64,000 nt of DNA from Closterium sp. Naga37s-1 (taxonomy: Eukaryota; Streptophyta; Zygnematophyceae; Desmidiales; Closteriaceae): assembly GCA_947471745.1 (NCBI GenBank), contig CANJKZ010000927.1:504501-568500 (forward strand). Reading direction: 5' to 3'. The translations under genes and the position numbers were made by a program. Within the stretch, counting starts at the first letter, position 1, and each line of letters starts with the position of its first letter. The notes beneath the pieces were generated by a model that worked only from the letters and a program-made list of their open reading frames with translations, searched no databases and had not been told where the DNA came from. Of the stretch, positions 31,727-42,322 are shown piece by piece.

Positions 31727-32780
31727 CCTACAAACTCGCCCCGAACCACCCACGAGTCGCCTCCGCGTCGGTCGCCACACTCCCGAGCCTCGTTTTCCCG
31801 AGGTCCACACCTAGCTAGGGTTTCCCCTATCTCATCCCGTCATGTCAATTGTATCGTCACTCTCTTTGTAATCGCACCCAATATTCACTGATTCCGCGCA
31901 CTATCCGCAATCGTAAGCCCGCTTCTAGGGAGAATAGCTTCACACTCATGGCGAGCACAGCAGGGGATCGCGAATGACATGAGGAAAAAGCTGGCAGCGC
32001 GTTCTTTCGAATGAAGAACCTGCGACTAGGTTAGTAGTTACGATAGACTAGGGCGAGTTTCGTTGGGAGGTATGGTTGGTGTGCGCTGGTCCAGTCACGG
32101 TGGCAGCGGCGTCGCGCGGTGCACGCCAGCCTGCTGCTCGCCTCGCATGGCGTGCGACCACCGCCCTTCCACCAGGCGCACCTGCAGCCGCGTGGGCGGT
32201 AGTGAAGCGGCAGGTGAGGTGGGCGATGCGCGCATTCACGCGCGAGCACCGTTGGCGGCCGCCGCCACTGGTGGAGGGATGCGTGGGAATGCGGTGGTAC
32301 GGCGTGATGCGAGGTGGATGGGCCATCCCCGCGCGCAAACACCCACACCCGATCACCGCCCCGCTCCTATCACCCCTGCCTACCTCGCCACCGCGCGTAT
32401 CGTCGCGCCGCTGCCCGTCTGCCCGCCGTGACACGCTCCCGCGGGCCGCCAGTCGTGCGCAACTCGCCATTCGCATCGGCACCGTCCGCCGAGCGCGCCT
32501 TTGCACAGCCAGTTCGCCAATCGGAGTCACCTCACATCGCGCCGTAGCAGCAGCGCGAGCGCGAGAGCGTGGCGTGAAGTCAATATCGCCCTCCCCCTCC
32601 CCCCCCCTCTTCCTCCCCGCCAACGCTCATGCAGAAGCTCCTCACGCCCCCCCCCTCGCTCCCCTCCTCACGCGCATGCATGCACATGTGCTCTGCACCG
32701 CATCCGCATGCCATGCTCTCCCTATCCTCCTCCCCCCCCTTCCCTGCACATTCATTCATACGTTCATAAGATAGGGACCG
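31727..32780. other. Gypsy flank with an unnamed dispersed repeat; no gene seen
   Basis: 31727-31850 aligns with 49508-49630 (shared TCGCCCCGAACCAC, CGAGCCT and CCTAGCT blocks), so it is a copy of a dispersed repeat into which the gypsy inserted. The remainder is GC-rich with open frames in several registers and no recognisable protein domain. Confidence 0.5.
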
Positions 32781-32789
32781 ATGAACTAT

Positions 32790-33312
32790 GGACGGGAATA
32801 AATACGGGGGAAGTAGGCAGGGCGGAAGTAGGGACGACGGAAGAATGGACGGCGAGAGTAGGGGCGGCGAGAGTAGGGACGGGGAGAGTAGGGACGGGGA
32901 GAGTAGGCACGGGGAGAGTAGGGACGGGGGGACTAGGCACGGGGGGAGTAGGCACGGGGAGAGTAGGCACGGGGAGAGTAGGGACGGGGAGAGTAGGGAC
33001 GGGGAGAGTAGGGACGGGGAGGCTAGGGACGGGGAAAGTAGGCACGGGGGGAGTAGGGACGGGGGGACTAGGCACGGGGGGAGTAGGCACGGGGAGAGTA
33101 GGCACGGGGAGAGGGGACGGGGAGAGTAGGGACGGGGAGAGTAGGGACGGGGAGAGTAGGGACGGGGAGAGTAGGGACGGGGAGAGTAGGCACGGCGAGA
33201 GCAGGCACGGGGAGAGCAGGGACGGGGAGAGTAGGGACGGGGAGAGTAGGGACGGGGAGAGTAGGGACGGGGAGAGTAGGGACGGGGAGAGTAGGGAGGG
33301 GGGAAGTGGGGT
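32790..33312. repeat. 15-bp minisatellite, about 33 units
   Basis: Unit GAGTAGGGACGGGGA with C-for-G and G-for-A variants (GTAGGCACGGGGG). The unit is a multiple of three, so frames stay open throughout and no gene is implied. Confidence 0.9.
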
Positions 33313-35590
33313 CATGTAGGGGATTTCCCACTTTCACCTTCCTGGCGCATGTGCTGACCTACCCTTCAGGTTGTGAATCGTGTTAAACTCATCCCCTCTC
33401 CCCGTCGACTCCCCCCTTACTCCCAATTCATCCCTGGCCGTCCATTGTCCCGCAGGTGTTGCAGATTCAGATCTTCTCGCTCACAGGTTCTCGCCCGAGA
33501 ACCAATTGGTATGCCCAGCATCAATGCCTTTTTGGACAGAATTAGGGGATTTCTTGAAACTCATTGAATGAATGAATCTGAACGAATCACTTGTGTTTCA
33601 ATGGTGGTCCTGATTGTGTTTCACATGATATGACAAATTGACACAGACATGCACAGTCGCACCTTACCTCCCTCCGTTCTCCTATTCCGCAAGTTTCTCA
33701 TTCTCCATTTGAGGGCTCCAGGCTGATGAAACCAGTGGTCACCTCTAGTGAGGAGTTTTGCAAGTGGTGGGGGTGAGTGAGGGGTAGTGGTGGGGGTGAG
33801 TGAGGGGCAGTGGTTGGTGGGGGCGAGGGGCAGTGGTGGGGGCGAGGGGCAGTGGTGGGGGCGAGGGGCAGTGGTGGGGTTGACGCACACAGGTGGGCGT
33901 GAGATGCTGCAGTGGGTGTGAGGCGCAGTTGGAGGGGGGTGAGGCGCAGTTGGAGGGGGGTGAGGCGAGGCGCAGTGGTGGGGGCTCAAAATTCCACAGG
34001 CTCTTTTCTGCTATGCTCTGCCTGCCTGCCACTGTATGGAGCTTGTTGGCAACTTGTTGTTTAGTCGTTCACAAGCACCGTCCGTGAGAGCGTCTGAGTG
34101 TGCGAGGGCATCATAAGATTGATGTTGCTCATGGAATTGTGAAAGAGAGGAGTTAGACATGGTGGTGGTTAGGGTAGATCATGAAAGTGTGCATCATAAG
34201 ATTGATGTTGCTCATGGGCGAGATGTGTTGAGACTGCAACAGCCTCAACTTGCAATGCGTGGTGCTTGTTACTCCTGCTAGGACTGAATCCCTCTCTTGC
34301 ACCAATACTCACCCATGCCTGAACAATGGCGCTGCTGGCGCTACTTTGCTGAGCAAGGCTTTCCAGTGTTTTACTGCCATCATGAGCAATACGCCCTGAC
34401 CTTCGTTCCTCTCTCCCGTGCACTTTCACACACCAACAGCACCCTTCCCTGGACTAGTCGTGAGCCGCCCAGCATATCATTGCAAGACACAGCCGTCCAG
34501 CACGGCAGAGCCACGAGCTGCAGCAGCAGAAGGGGTGGCGGTGAAGCCAGTCAGCGGCAAGTGGGTGGAAGTGAGCGGGAGAGGCATGGAAGGCCGGCGC
34601 GGCAGCGGAAGAGGGAGGCGTATGAAGGAGGGAAGAGTGAAAGCGGTGGATGCAACCTTTCGACCATGGGCGTTACCTGCATGCTGCTTCTTGCATGTTG
34701 GTCTCCAATGATGTATGAAGAGAAGCGAGCAAGGATATGGCATCATGGCATGCCATGACTGAAGGTTTGTATGCCTATGTTGCTCTTTTTTGTAGGAAAG
34801 AGTGACACAACTAGTTGATCCATGTGACTTCAATAACATGTTTCACCATCACCATCATCACACCCATTGATTAACTCTGCTGCAGTTTCTCCACATCCAT
34901 CCAACCCTCTCCCCCGCTACCCCCCTGCCATCGCTCTTTTTATGCTCCCATGCAAACTGTTTTCCTACATCCGTCCCCTCTCTTTTTTTGATACTCCTCT
35001 CCTCATTGCCCCTCCCCAGAAGGTGACCACCTCCCTGGGTGCTGTATGAGATCATGAGTAGCGTGCAACCATTCTCTTCCCCCAGCTTTCCCCCCAACAT
35101 CCCCCCCTCTCCCCCTATTTTCCCCACATTCTTTGCCCCCCACCCCCCCTTAGTGCCCTGCCCTTTACCCTTCTCAACGTTCAACCCACGCATAAACACA
35201 TCGTGTTCCTCATCCTCATCCCACCGTTCTCTTCCGATCTGCTCCCCCACCAATTTACCCAAGCAGCAGCACCGTAGTCAACTCGCCTCAGGCAGCACCT
35301 CTCACTGCCATCCACATCACCTGCATAAGGCTATGAATTAATGCCTCAAGTCGTACCCTCTTTCTCCATACCGCCGTACCCCCTCCTCCTCTTGCTCCAT
35401 TATTCACTCCTCTGCACCTCGATAGTTTGCTCTGCAAACGTCTTCTGAAATCTTGATCTCCACCTACCCGTTCCCACCACCCCTTCCTCCGTCCTCATCA
35501 TGTCTCCCCCTTAGGTGCTTTCTATTCCATATATCCAACCTTGTGTCCGATCTCATTGCTTGACATGCTGCTACATTTACAATCCCCCCC
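33313..35590. other. Unassigned stretch, no gene established
   Basis: Mixed composition. 33755-33975 is a degenerate G-rich tandem repeat (GGTGGGGGCGAGGGGCAGT-like). Around 33460-33567 a short plus-strand frame follows a pyrimidine tract and a TCCCGCAG acceptor-like site and ends at a stop; it could be a terminal exon, but I cannot identify it. A TCATAAGATTGATGTTGCTCATGG segment is duplicated near 34110 and 34190. Nothing else is recognisable. Confidence 0.35.
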
Positions 35591-35597
35591 TTCGCCC

Positions 35598-36345
35598 GCT
35601 GTAGCAGCATCCGAAGTGGTGGCGTCAGAGGTAAGTGGCAAGGGCAGACGGTGGAGGCACTTGCATAGCACCATGTCTTTCACCCACCCCACTCCCACCT
35701 GCCCCATCAGAGCCCTTCACGTCTGCTGCTGCTGCAGCAGCTGCCACTTTCAGACCCTGTACGCCTGCAGCAGCATCAGAAGTGGTGGTGTCAGTGGCTT
35801 GGATTGAGGAAGGAGTGACCTTGGGGTTAGACAAGCACCTTATTGGGCAGCAAGCATCACGTCATGCTCAAAAGAAGGGGTTGAAGTATTTCCATCTCAA
35901 ACAGAATGGTCACTCAAGCTACACCCCTCCCCCCCCCCCCCCCCCCCCCCCTCCCCCTCCCCACTTCGCAACAACTCTAAAATGCATGTCAACCTTTGCC
36001 CCCCCATTGTCTCTCACTGACCCCTTTTCTTTCATCCCCTTATCAGCTACTGATAGCAGGAGCAGGGAGTGGGCATGGGACATGGAGTGTGGGAGATTGG
36101 GAGTATAAGAGCATGTGAGTATGGGAGAATGAGAGCAGGAAGCAGATGCCTGCCATTTTCTCATGCCTTCCCTTCACTCACTCTCAGCATTATTCTTCCA
36201 CCAACTCCTCATCCCACCAACTGCTCCACCCGAGCCTTTCACATCTGCCCCTGCAGCAGCAGCAGCAGCCGCATACATACTCCCTACTGCTGTTGCAGCA
36301 ACATCACCAGTCGTGGCGTCAGTGGCATGGGGGAAGGACATACCG
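35598..36345 (+). repeat. Repeated Ala-rich exon-like blocks
   Basis: Three related blocks occur near 35598-35640, 35708-35810 and 36225-36340. The last two read EPFTSA, then a poly-Ala run, then a VVxSVAW ending. The first block has only the final part (VAASEVVAS) and is followed by a strong donor-like site GAGGTAAGTG near 35630. A poly-C run and unrelated sequence separate the second and third blocks. Possible explanations are duplicated exons of a low-complexity host gene or a degenerate repeat family; I cannot identify a protein. Confidence 0.4.
35929..35951. repeat. 23-base poly-C run
   Basis: Uninterrupted C homopolymer, continuing into CTCCCCCTCC. Length may be unreliable in the assembly. 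Confidence 0.9.
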
Positions 36346-36568
36346 TGGGGGTGGACTACAGGGTGTGGGGAACAGAATGAGCAGAATCAGTAGCAGCGTG
36401 GGCGGCAGTTGATTTGAATGATCCTATGCAGGCCTCCCTGACACCATCGCTCCTCGCTCCCATGAGCCCCCAACACATGCTGCTGCTGCAGCAGTGGCGG
36501 TGGTGGTGGCAAGAGAGGCACAACTTGGGCGCGGGGGAGAGTAGAGTCAAGGCAACCTCCATTGCTTC

Positions 36569-37102
36569 TCATGTGCTACTGCTGCTGTTCCCCCAACAGA
36601 CGTGGTTGGCAGCTAACTGGCATGCCAGCTTCTCGAAGAGTTGTCGCAGTAGCAGCACCTGGGTGTGAATCTGGGTAACAACGTGGCGATTGGAACCGAC
36701 CTGCGGCGCCAAAGGAGGTGACGAAACTCTGGCAAAGGTGAGCATGTTAGCTGTGATGGACGTTACAGTTGTCTGCTTGTCGCCAATGAGGATTGCACGC
36801 ATGCAGAACTTGCTTCCTTTCGTGCACACTTCTTCTGTAACGGATCTTGTTACACAGCCTTTCAGGAAGGGGTACTCTTTGTTTCTTTGAACCTTCACCG
36901 CACTGCACCATTCTGAAGTGAACCGAATCACGGAAAACCGTTCACTACCCGTCTCGGATATGCAACACGACCGCAACGAATCGCACTGAACCGTCATAAT
37001 AGGACTGGAAGACCCAGCCTCATCATTCGCGATTGCTTCCCTTGCTGAATGTGAAGAATGTGACAAAAAATTGAATTCCTCAACACTTATTCCTCCAGTC
37101 AT
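36569..37102 (-). CDS. Unidentified coding-like frame, 177 codons
   Basis: On the minus strand a frame from the methionine at 37102 (MTGGISVEEFNFLSHSS) to a stop at 36569 looks genuinely coding. Residues are diverse, with no tandem repeats in the body; GC is lower than in the surrounding arrays; third positions are mixed; and it ends in a short Ser run. The frame stays open upstream into the 32-bp array to the right, so the true start or an upstream splice acceptor is uncertain. I recognise no domain or family. Cys-rich stretches lie around residues 50-60 (CDSLRSCC). It may be the last exon of a host gene. Chance openness remains possible. Confidence 0.35.
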   Translation of the reverse strand: MTGGISVEEFNFLSHSSHSAREAIANDEAGSSSPIMTVQCDSLRSCCISETGSERFSVIRFTSEWCSAVKVQRNKEYPFLKGCVTRSVTEEVCTKGSKFCMRAILIGDKQTTVTSITANMLTFARVSSPPLAPQVGSNRHVVTQIHTQVLLLRQLFEKLACQLAANHVCWGNSSSST

Positions 37103-37221
37103 GCTACTCCAGAGCCCAGAGCACTGAGTGAAGCGCGTTCGCACGCAACAGCTAGGTTCGCACGCAACAACTAGGTTTTTTGTTGGCGAATCCGTAAGTG
37201 ACTTCAGTCCGACGACGCCAC

Positions 37222-37738
37222 CCCTGCCTCCCATCATACACAATATGCGCCACCCCTGCCTCCCATCATACACAATATGCGCCACCCCTGCCTCCCATCA
37301 TACACAATATGCGCCACCCCTGCCTCCCATCATACACAATATGCGCCACCCCTGCCTCCCATCATACACAATATGCGCCACCCCTGCCTCCCATCATACA
37401 CAATATGCGCCACCCTGCCTCCCATCATACACAATATGCACCACCCCTGCCTCCCATCATACACAATATGCGCCACCCCTGCCTCCCATCATACACAATA
37501 TGCGCCACCCCTGCCTCCCATCATACACAATATGCGCCACCCCTGCCTCCCATCATACACAATATGCGCCACCCCTGCCTCCCATCATACACAATATGCG
37601 CCACCCCTACCTCCCATCATACACAATATGCGCCACCCCTGCCTCCCATCATACACAATATGCGCCACCCCTGCCTCCCATCATACACAATATGCGCCAC
37701 CCCTGCCTCCCACCATACACAATATGCGCCACCCCTGC
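37222..37738. repeat. 32-bp minisatellite, 16 units
   Basis: Near-perfect units of CACCCCTGCCTCCCATCATA followed by CACAATATGCGC. Copies differ at only a handful of positions, and one unit is a base short. Because 32 is not a multiple of three, successive units are read in three alternating frames. There is no spacer sequence between units. Confidence 0.95.
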
Positions 37739-37959
37739 CTCTCCTTCCCCCCACGCATTGCCCCCTTCGCCTTTGCCCTCCTCCGAGGTACGCCCGCCCA
37801 CCAGGTGGTCACTCCAAAACTGAACTCGCTGCTGGCTGCCTGCTGGTCCATCCATACCCTCTTCCTCACCTCCATGGGTCCCATCCCCTTAGAGCGTGAG
37901 ATATAGTACGTTGCAGAGCGGTGACGGTTCCCACCTTCTCAACTTTCGCAGAATGTTCC

Positions 37960-38190
37960 CATGCCACCCTCTCACCTCACAGTCCTCCCCACCCTCTCAC
38001 CTCACAGGCCTCCCCACCCTCTCACCTCACAGTCCTCCCCACCCCCTCACCTCATAGTCCCCACCCTCTCACCTCAATGTGCCACCCTCTCACCTCAACT
38101 CAACGTGCCACCCCCTCACCTCACAGTCCCCACCTTCTCACCTCAATGTGCCACCCTCTCACCTCACAGCCCTCCCAACCCGCTCACCTA
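37960..38190. repeat. Degenerate 25-bp C-rich minisatellite
   Basis: About eight units of CCACCCTCTCACCTCACAGT plus CCTCC, with shortened and altered copies (CTCAATGTG variants). Confidence 0.8.
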
Positions 38191-38229
38191 GCAGTCCCCT
38201 CCCTCCCCCTTTCCCACTCCTGTCTTCCC

Positions 38230-38663
38230 CTCAATCCCCCTACGACGCATGGGAGCAGGGAGCAACGAGGCAGCGGCACGTGCTAACCAGGCTAAAGGAG
38301 GTGGGGCAAGCAGTGTAGGACTGAAGAAGATTCCCCACACTCCCTCCCCATCCCCCTCCCACTTGAATCCCCCATGCACCAGCATCAAGGATGTGGGGCA
38401 GTTTGTGTGGGGCTGAAGGAGAACAATCCTCTCCCTTCCCTCTCCCATTCCCCTCCCACTGAACCCCTCATTTACAAGGAACGATGTGGCGCCGGGTGCT
38501 AGCGGGGCTGAAGGAGGTGGGGCAGGCGGTGAAAGAAATTTCCCGTCTTCTCTTTTCCACCCAGTCCCCCACTGAAGATTCCTCCTCGGCCCTCCCTGGC
38601 CGCCATGCGCAGGGAGCCATGCGGCGCCGTGTGCTTCCAGAGCTGAAGGGTGTGGGAGAAGTG
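38230..38663. repeat. Degenerate tandem units around the hAT target
   Basis: Units of roughly 120-150 bp share a GCTGAAGGAGGTGGGGCA-like core and a C-rich second half (near 38290, 38400, 38505 and 38640). Further copies lie at 41539-41690 on the other side of the hAT element, so the transposon landed inside this repeat field. No gene seen. Confidence 0.55.
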
Positions 38664-38671
38664 GTGCGGGG

Positions 38672-38689
38672 CTATGTTGGAAAAGTCGC
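38672..38689 (+). repeat. hAT left terminal inverted repeat
   Basis: 18 bp, perfect match to the complement of 41513-41530. Confidence 0.95.
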
Positions 38690-38700
38690 GCCCAGCGCAT

Positions 38701-38730
38701 TATACGCAAGCGTATATACGCTTGCGTATA
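38701..38730. repeat. 30-bp perfect palindrome in the hAT end
   Basis: TATACGCAAGCGTAT followed by its exact reverse complement, 12 bp inside the left inverted repeat. It could form a cruciform or a paired binding site for transposase (inference). Confidence 0.9.
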
Positions 38731-38973
38731 GTGCGTTATGCGCTTCGTGAGTGACTTTGAAAGTCGCAGAAAGTACGCTGCCTGGGCAGCAAAAGGTTTT
38801 TACCGGGCAGACGAAAAAAACCGCCGAAGGAGGGGGGGGGGAGTGGTGGTTTTACCGAATTTCATATATTGAAAAAACCCACCATTCTCAACTACTCTAA
38901 GCAAGCAACATGCATCTCTCCTACCCCACCCCCTACTCCCACCCTCTACTCCCCCCGTCCCTTCCTTCCTCCT

Positions 38974-41100
38974 CTACTTGTACTCATCCTCCAGCTCATC
39001 CTCCTCCCCCTCCTCCTCATCCTCCTCCAGAACCTCGTTGTACCCTTCCGGCAGGGAGGCCTCAGGGATGTTCCCCGGGAGAACCGTCACCCACTCAGCC
39101 CCCTTGTGCCAGTTGCGCACAATGTTCCAATTGTGCGCAACATACACGAGGTCCCGACACTTCTCGGACCCCAACCTGTTGCGCTTGGCAGTGTGGATCG
39201 ATTCCCACACTGCCCAGTTCCTCTCACACGCCGATGCGGACACTGGCTGAGAGAGAACGCGGCAAGCGAGCGTTGTCAGCTCGGGGTGCTCCGTCCCGTG
39301 CCACGTCCACCACTGGACGGCCGTCTTCTTACCGGCCTTCACGAGCTCACGGTCAGAGATGGCGTCGGGTAGGCCGAAGCTCCCCTGAAGGGTGTTGAAT
39401 GCCGTCAGGCCGTCCTGGATGACGTGGGATGCGCGCAGCTCCTCGCCATCCTTGCGCGTGACGGTCCGCCCTGCGTAGTGACGAGCGACAAACGCTTTGA
39501 AGACGCGAGTACACTCCAGGTCGGTGCGGAAGATGCCTTCCTCTTGGTTGACCGGGTTGAGGATCCGGCCAACCACGTGCATGGCACACGCCATGCTATG
39601 GTCCCAGCGCTTTTGGACGATGTTGGTCACCTCCGTGCGTTCACTGCTGGACAGCACCAATCCCGCCTCCTCCTCCTCCAGCTTCGCATTGATGTCTTCC
39701 GTGAGCTGCAGCATCAGATCGTACATCCTGCCCATCATGCCCTTGGCCGTCGAGTCGGTCTTGCGCATGACGACAAAGGGGATCTTCAGGAGGGCGACGA
39801 AGAACTCCGCACCTTTCCACCACACGGCATCCATGATCATGGTTGCGAAGGGCTCGACCGGCGGCTTCCTCCCCTTCGCCCAAGCCTGCCACTCCGGGCT
39901 CAGCACCATCTGCGTCAATGCACTCCGCACCTCGCAAAGCCGCTGCACCGCGATGAATTGCGTGCCAAATCTGGTGCCCGCCGGCTTCAGCACCTGCTTC
40001 CCCTTCCCTCCCTTCACTTGCGGGCTTCGCATGTAACCTTTGGTGAAATGGTGGGCACGCACAAAGGTAATAATCACCCCCGCCTTAGCCACAATGTCCT
40101 TCGCCCAATCCATTTTCCCAATGTCCTCCATGAGCAGATCCATGACGTGAGTAGCGCACGGCACATGCTCAATGTGAGGATACTCAAGCATGAGTTCCCT
40201 ACATGCAGCCGCATAATTGCTGCCCCCATCCATGCATAACGCAACTATGTTGGCGGGCCCCACCTTCTCAATGATCGGGCGCAAAACGGATGCAATGTAG
40301 CCTCCCGTCTTCGTCTCCAACTTACAGTCGATGCTTTCGGTGAACACTGCACCGGAATCGTTGATGAGCAGGATGTTGGCTTGGGGACGGCCACTTTTGT
40401 CCGTCATCATGTCCGAGCCTATCGTCACGCCATCCCGCTTCCAGCTCGCAGTGATGGGAGCGAGCCCCCTCTCGATCTTTTCGCGGCAGCGCGCAAGGCC
40501 GGCGCCACCAACATACCGCCGCTTCGGGGGAACGTAGCCATGGCCCGCGTCCGTGATGCAGCGCACAGCGTTGCGCCAGAGAGGGTGATCGGCGAGATGC
40601 TCCGGGAGGTGAAGTGCCGCCCACATGAGGCAGATGGCGTCGTCTGCCGATTCCTTCGCACACGACGCCCCTTCCCCGTAGAAGTCTTCGATGCACTGCT
40701 TCTTCGCTCCACCCGCACACGCCTCGATCGCCATCTCCTCCGCCTTCTTCTTCCCTTCCCTGCGGGCGTGTTTGCCTTCGTACAATTCGCGGACGGCGCC
40801 GCGGTCAGCAGAAGGGATAGGCGCCTTGCAAAGACGGACGTCCTTCCGTTTCAGCCCTTTCCAGCGCGTGATGTGTTGCGCGCAACGGAAGGCGCCCCCT
40901 ACGAACTTAAGCTTGCAGTGCCGGCATATGCGGAGAGTACGCTCAGGACCATTCGAGGTACCTTCGGTAGAGGTAAGGAAATGCTTAAAAATAACATGGG
41001 TGTTCACAGGAACATCCTTGTCGTCCGCCATGGTCGCGTCATTCGAAACACTAGGAGCCTCACTAGTGGCACTTGCGGGAGTACCAGAAGGAGTCGACAT
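38974..41100 (-). CDS. hAT transposase (BED/DUF659/hAT-C), 708 aa
   Basis: Catalyses cut-and-paste movement of the surrounding element in the nucleus. Residues about 55-95 hold a BED-like zinc finger (CRHCKLKF...CAQH). Residues about 220-390 match the DUF659 part of the RNase H-like catalytic fold, with candidate acidic residues at D230 or D234 (GSDMMTD) and D291 (MDGGSNY). Residues about 595-670 form the hAT dimerisation region, with ACERNWAVWE holding the candidate catalytic Glu (E626 or E633). The C-terminus is very acidic. The start at 41100 (MSTPSGTPAS) is chosen because the open frame upstream runs past the terminal repeat to 41571 and cannot all belong to the gene. A donor-like GGTAAGC on the minus strand near 41170-41177 leaves room for a 5' intron and an upstream start. 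No stop or frameshift is seen. Confidence 0.9.
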   Translation of the reverse strand: MSTPSGTPASATSEAPSVSNDATMADDKDVPVNTHVIFKHFLTSTEGTSNGPERTLRICRHCKLKFVGGAFRCAQHITRWKGLKRKDVRLCKAPIPSADRGAVRELYEGKHARREGKKKAEEMAIEACAGGAKKQCIEDFYGEGASCAKESADDAICLMWAALHLPEHLADHPLWRNAVRCITDAGHGYVPPKRRYVGGAGLARCREKIERGLAPITASWKRDGVTIGSDMMTDKSGRPQANILLINDSGAVFTESIDCKLETKTGGYIASVLRPIIEKVGPANIVALCMDGGSNYAAACRELMLEYPHIEHVPCATHVMDLLMEDIGKMDWAKDIVAKAGVIITFVRAHHFTKGYMRSPQVKGGKGKQVLKPAGTRFGTQFIAVQRLCEVRSALTQMVLSPEWQAWAKGRKPPVEPFATMIMDAVWWKGAEFFVALLKIPFVVMRKTDSTAKGMMGRMYDLMLQLTEDINAKLEEEEAGLVLSSSERTEVTNIVQKRWDHSMACAMHVVGRILNPVNQEEGIFRTDLECTRVFKAFVARHYAGRTVTRKDGEELRASHVIQDGLTAFNTLQGSFGLPDAISDRELVKAGKKTAVQWWTWHGTEHPELTTLACRVLSQPVSASACERNWAVWESIHTAKRNRLGSEKCRDLVYVAHNWNIVRNWHKGAEWVTVLPGNIPEASLPEGYNEVLEEDEEEGEEDELEDEYK

Positions 41101-41512
41101 CAAGTGCAGGTGAGCGGGAGTGTTGAGAGAGAATGAACGAGAGAGATAATACAGATGACGGGAATGAGAGCTTACCTTATAGTCCAGGATGTGGTTGAAC
41201 CACCTACGCTGGTTGACGACATTCGTGTTTGTGTGTTGGAGTCGCGCGATAGCATAGGGTGCAGTGCGGTTCAAATTTTCCCACGTCCCCACATTTTGAC
41301 AGGTGTGGGTGACAATGTGGTTGGGACGTGCGTACAAATTGGGGTGGGACGTGCGTACATTTTGAGTCGCGTCGCACATTCGCAATTCGTGCGCGACTAT
41401 TGAAATCTGGTTTTTTTTCGGGTCAGCCCGAACTTTCGCCAACGAATATACGTACGACTTGCGTACATCGTATATTCGTAAACGACTATACGGAGTGCGC
41501 TTATGGTTTCTG

Positions 41513-41530
41513 GCGACTTTTCCAACATAG
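41513..41530 (-). repeat. hAT right terminal inverted repeat
   Basis: 18 bp, mirror of the left end, followed by the GTGCGGGG duplication. Confidence 0.95.
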
Positions 41531-41538
41531 GTGCGGGG

Positions 41539-41970
41539 CTGAATGTGCCTCTGCCATGTCCCCTCCCCCACCTCCTTTTACTTAACCACCCCATGCACAG
41601 GAGCAATGAGGCGCCGTGCGATAGCAGGGCTGAAGGAGGTGGGGGCAGGCAATGCAAGGCTGAAGGCTGATTTTTTTTTTAACTCCACCACCCTCTCACT
41701 CCCACCACCACCTCTGCCATGCAGTATAAAGATTCAGTAGGGACAAAACGAGGTTCAGTCATCTAGGCTGGAATCAAGACTCGCTACGGTCCCTCTACCG
41801 CCCTCTCACTCCCACTGCCCTCTCATTCCCACTGCCTTCTCCCTCCCACCACTGTCTCTGCCATGCTAGAAATGAAGCCTGGTGGGGCAGAAAGAGATCC
41901 ACCAGGAAGACTGCAGCCAAGACTCGCTACAGTCAAAGGCGGAGTCACGCGGGGGAGAATGCCAACAACC
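41539..41970. other. Dispersed-repeat copy left of the 41971 copia; no gene seen
   Basis: 41539-41690 continues the tandem units that flank the hAT. 41700-41960 contains an imperfect tandem duplication (two copies ending AAGACTCGCTAC, near 41780 and 41930). Its last 110 bp aligns with 53445-53525 (GCCTGGTGGGG and GGGGGAGAATG blocks), so it is part of an unnamed dispersed repeat that the copia split. Confidence 0.6.
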
Positions 41971-42099
41971 TGTCAGAATGAGAGAAGTGTTTGCACTAGG
42001 AAATGGTTGGGTACAAGTGGGAAACTCTAAACGTATTGTACCCCATAGTAACTACCCCACTACATCCTTAACAAACTGTAGCAGATATAAGATTTGACA
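41971..42099 (-). repeat. 3' LTR of the 41971 copia
   Basis: 129 bp. Paired boxes read TACCCC on the plus strand at 42039-42044 and 42053-42058. The polypurine complement CACCCCCATAGG follows. Confidence 0.93.
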
Positions 42100-42295
42100 C
42101 ACCCCCATAGGCAAAGTGGGGGAGAGCAAGGGGTCACAAGACCAGTCAAGAAAGGCAAAGCAAGCCCAGGGTGGATCACAACGACACCACACTCACTGAG
42201 TACAAGCAAACGGCCACAAGGCCAGTTCACATGCAGAGGCATATATGTAACACAAACATCACAGTGATCTCCACATAGCAAAACAAACATGCAGG

Positions 42296-42322
42296 TATAT
42301 ATATATATATATATATATATAT
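42296..42322. repeat. TA microsatellite in the copia 3' region
   Basis: 27-bp alternating TA run between the RNase H end and the 3' LTR. Sister copies have shorter TA runs at the same place (16792-16804). Confidence 0.9.

Larger units (their letters stand above)
38672..41530 (-). mobile_element. hAT DNA transposon, complete, autonomous-looking
   Basis: The 2859-bp element has perfect 18-bp terminal inverted repeats (CTATGTTGGAAAAGTCGC at 38672-38689 and its complement at 41513-41530). A perfect 8-bp target duplication GTGCGGGG lies at 38664-38671 and 41531-41538, the length typical of hAT elements. One uninterrupted transposase gene fills most of it on the minus strand. Subterminal inverted repeats are present: a 30-bp perfect palindrome at 38701-38730 and a stem-loop with 11-bp arms at about 41442-41479; such motifs often bind transposase. 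Restoring the target gives a sequence continuous with the flanking tandem units. Clean ends plus an open transposase indicate recent movement. Confidence 0.95.

Noticed and set aside
32501-33319. 272-codon plus-strand frame ending in Gly/Thr/Val repeats
   Set aside because: Most of it is the 15-bp minisatellite and the first part has no recognisable protein.
37222-37738. CRISPR-like repeat array
   Set aside because: The 32-bp units are contiguous with no unique spacers, and the genome is eukaryotic; it is a minisatellite.
38974-41571. Transposase start at the far upstream methionine (41571)
   Set aside because: That start lies outside the element, beyond the terminal inverted repeat and target duplication, so the frame there is open by chance.
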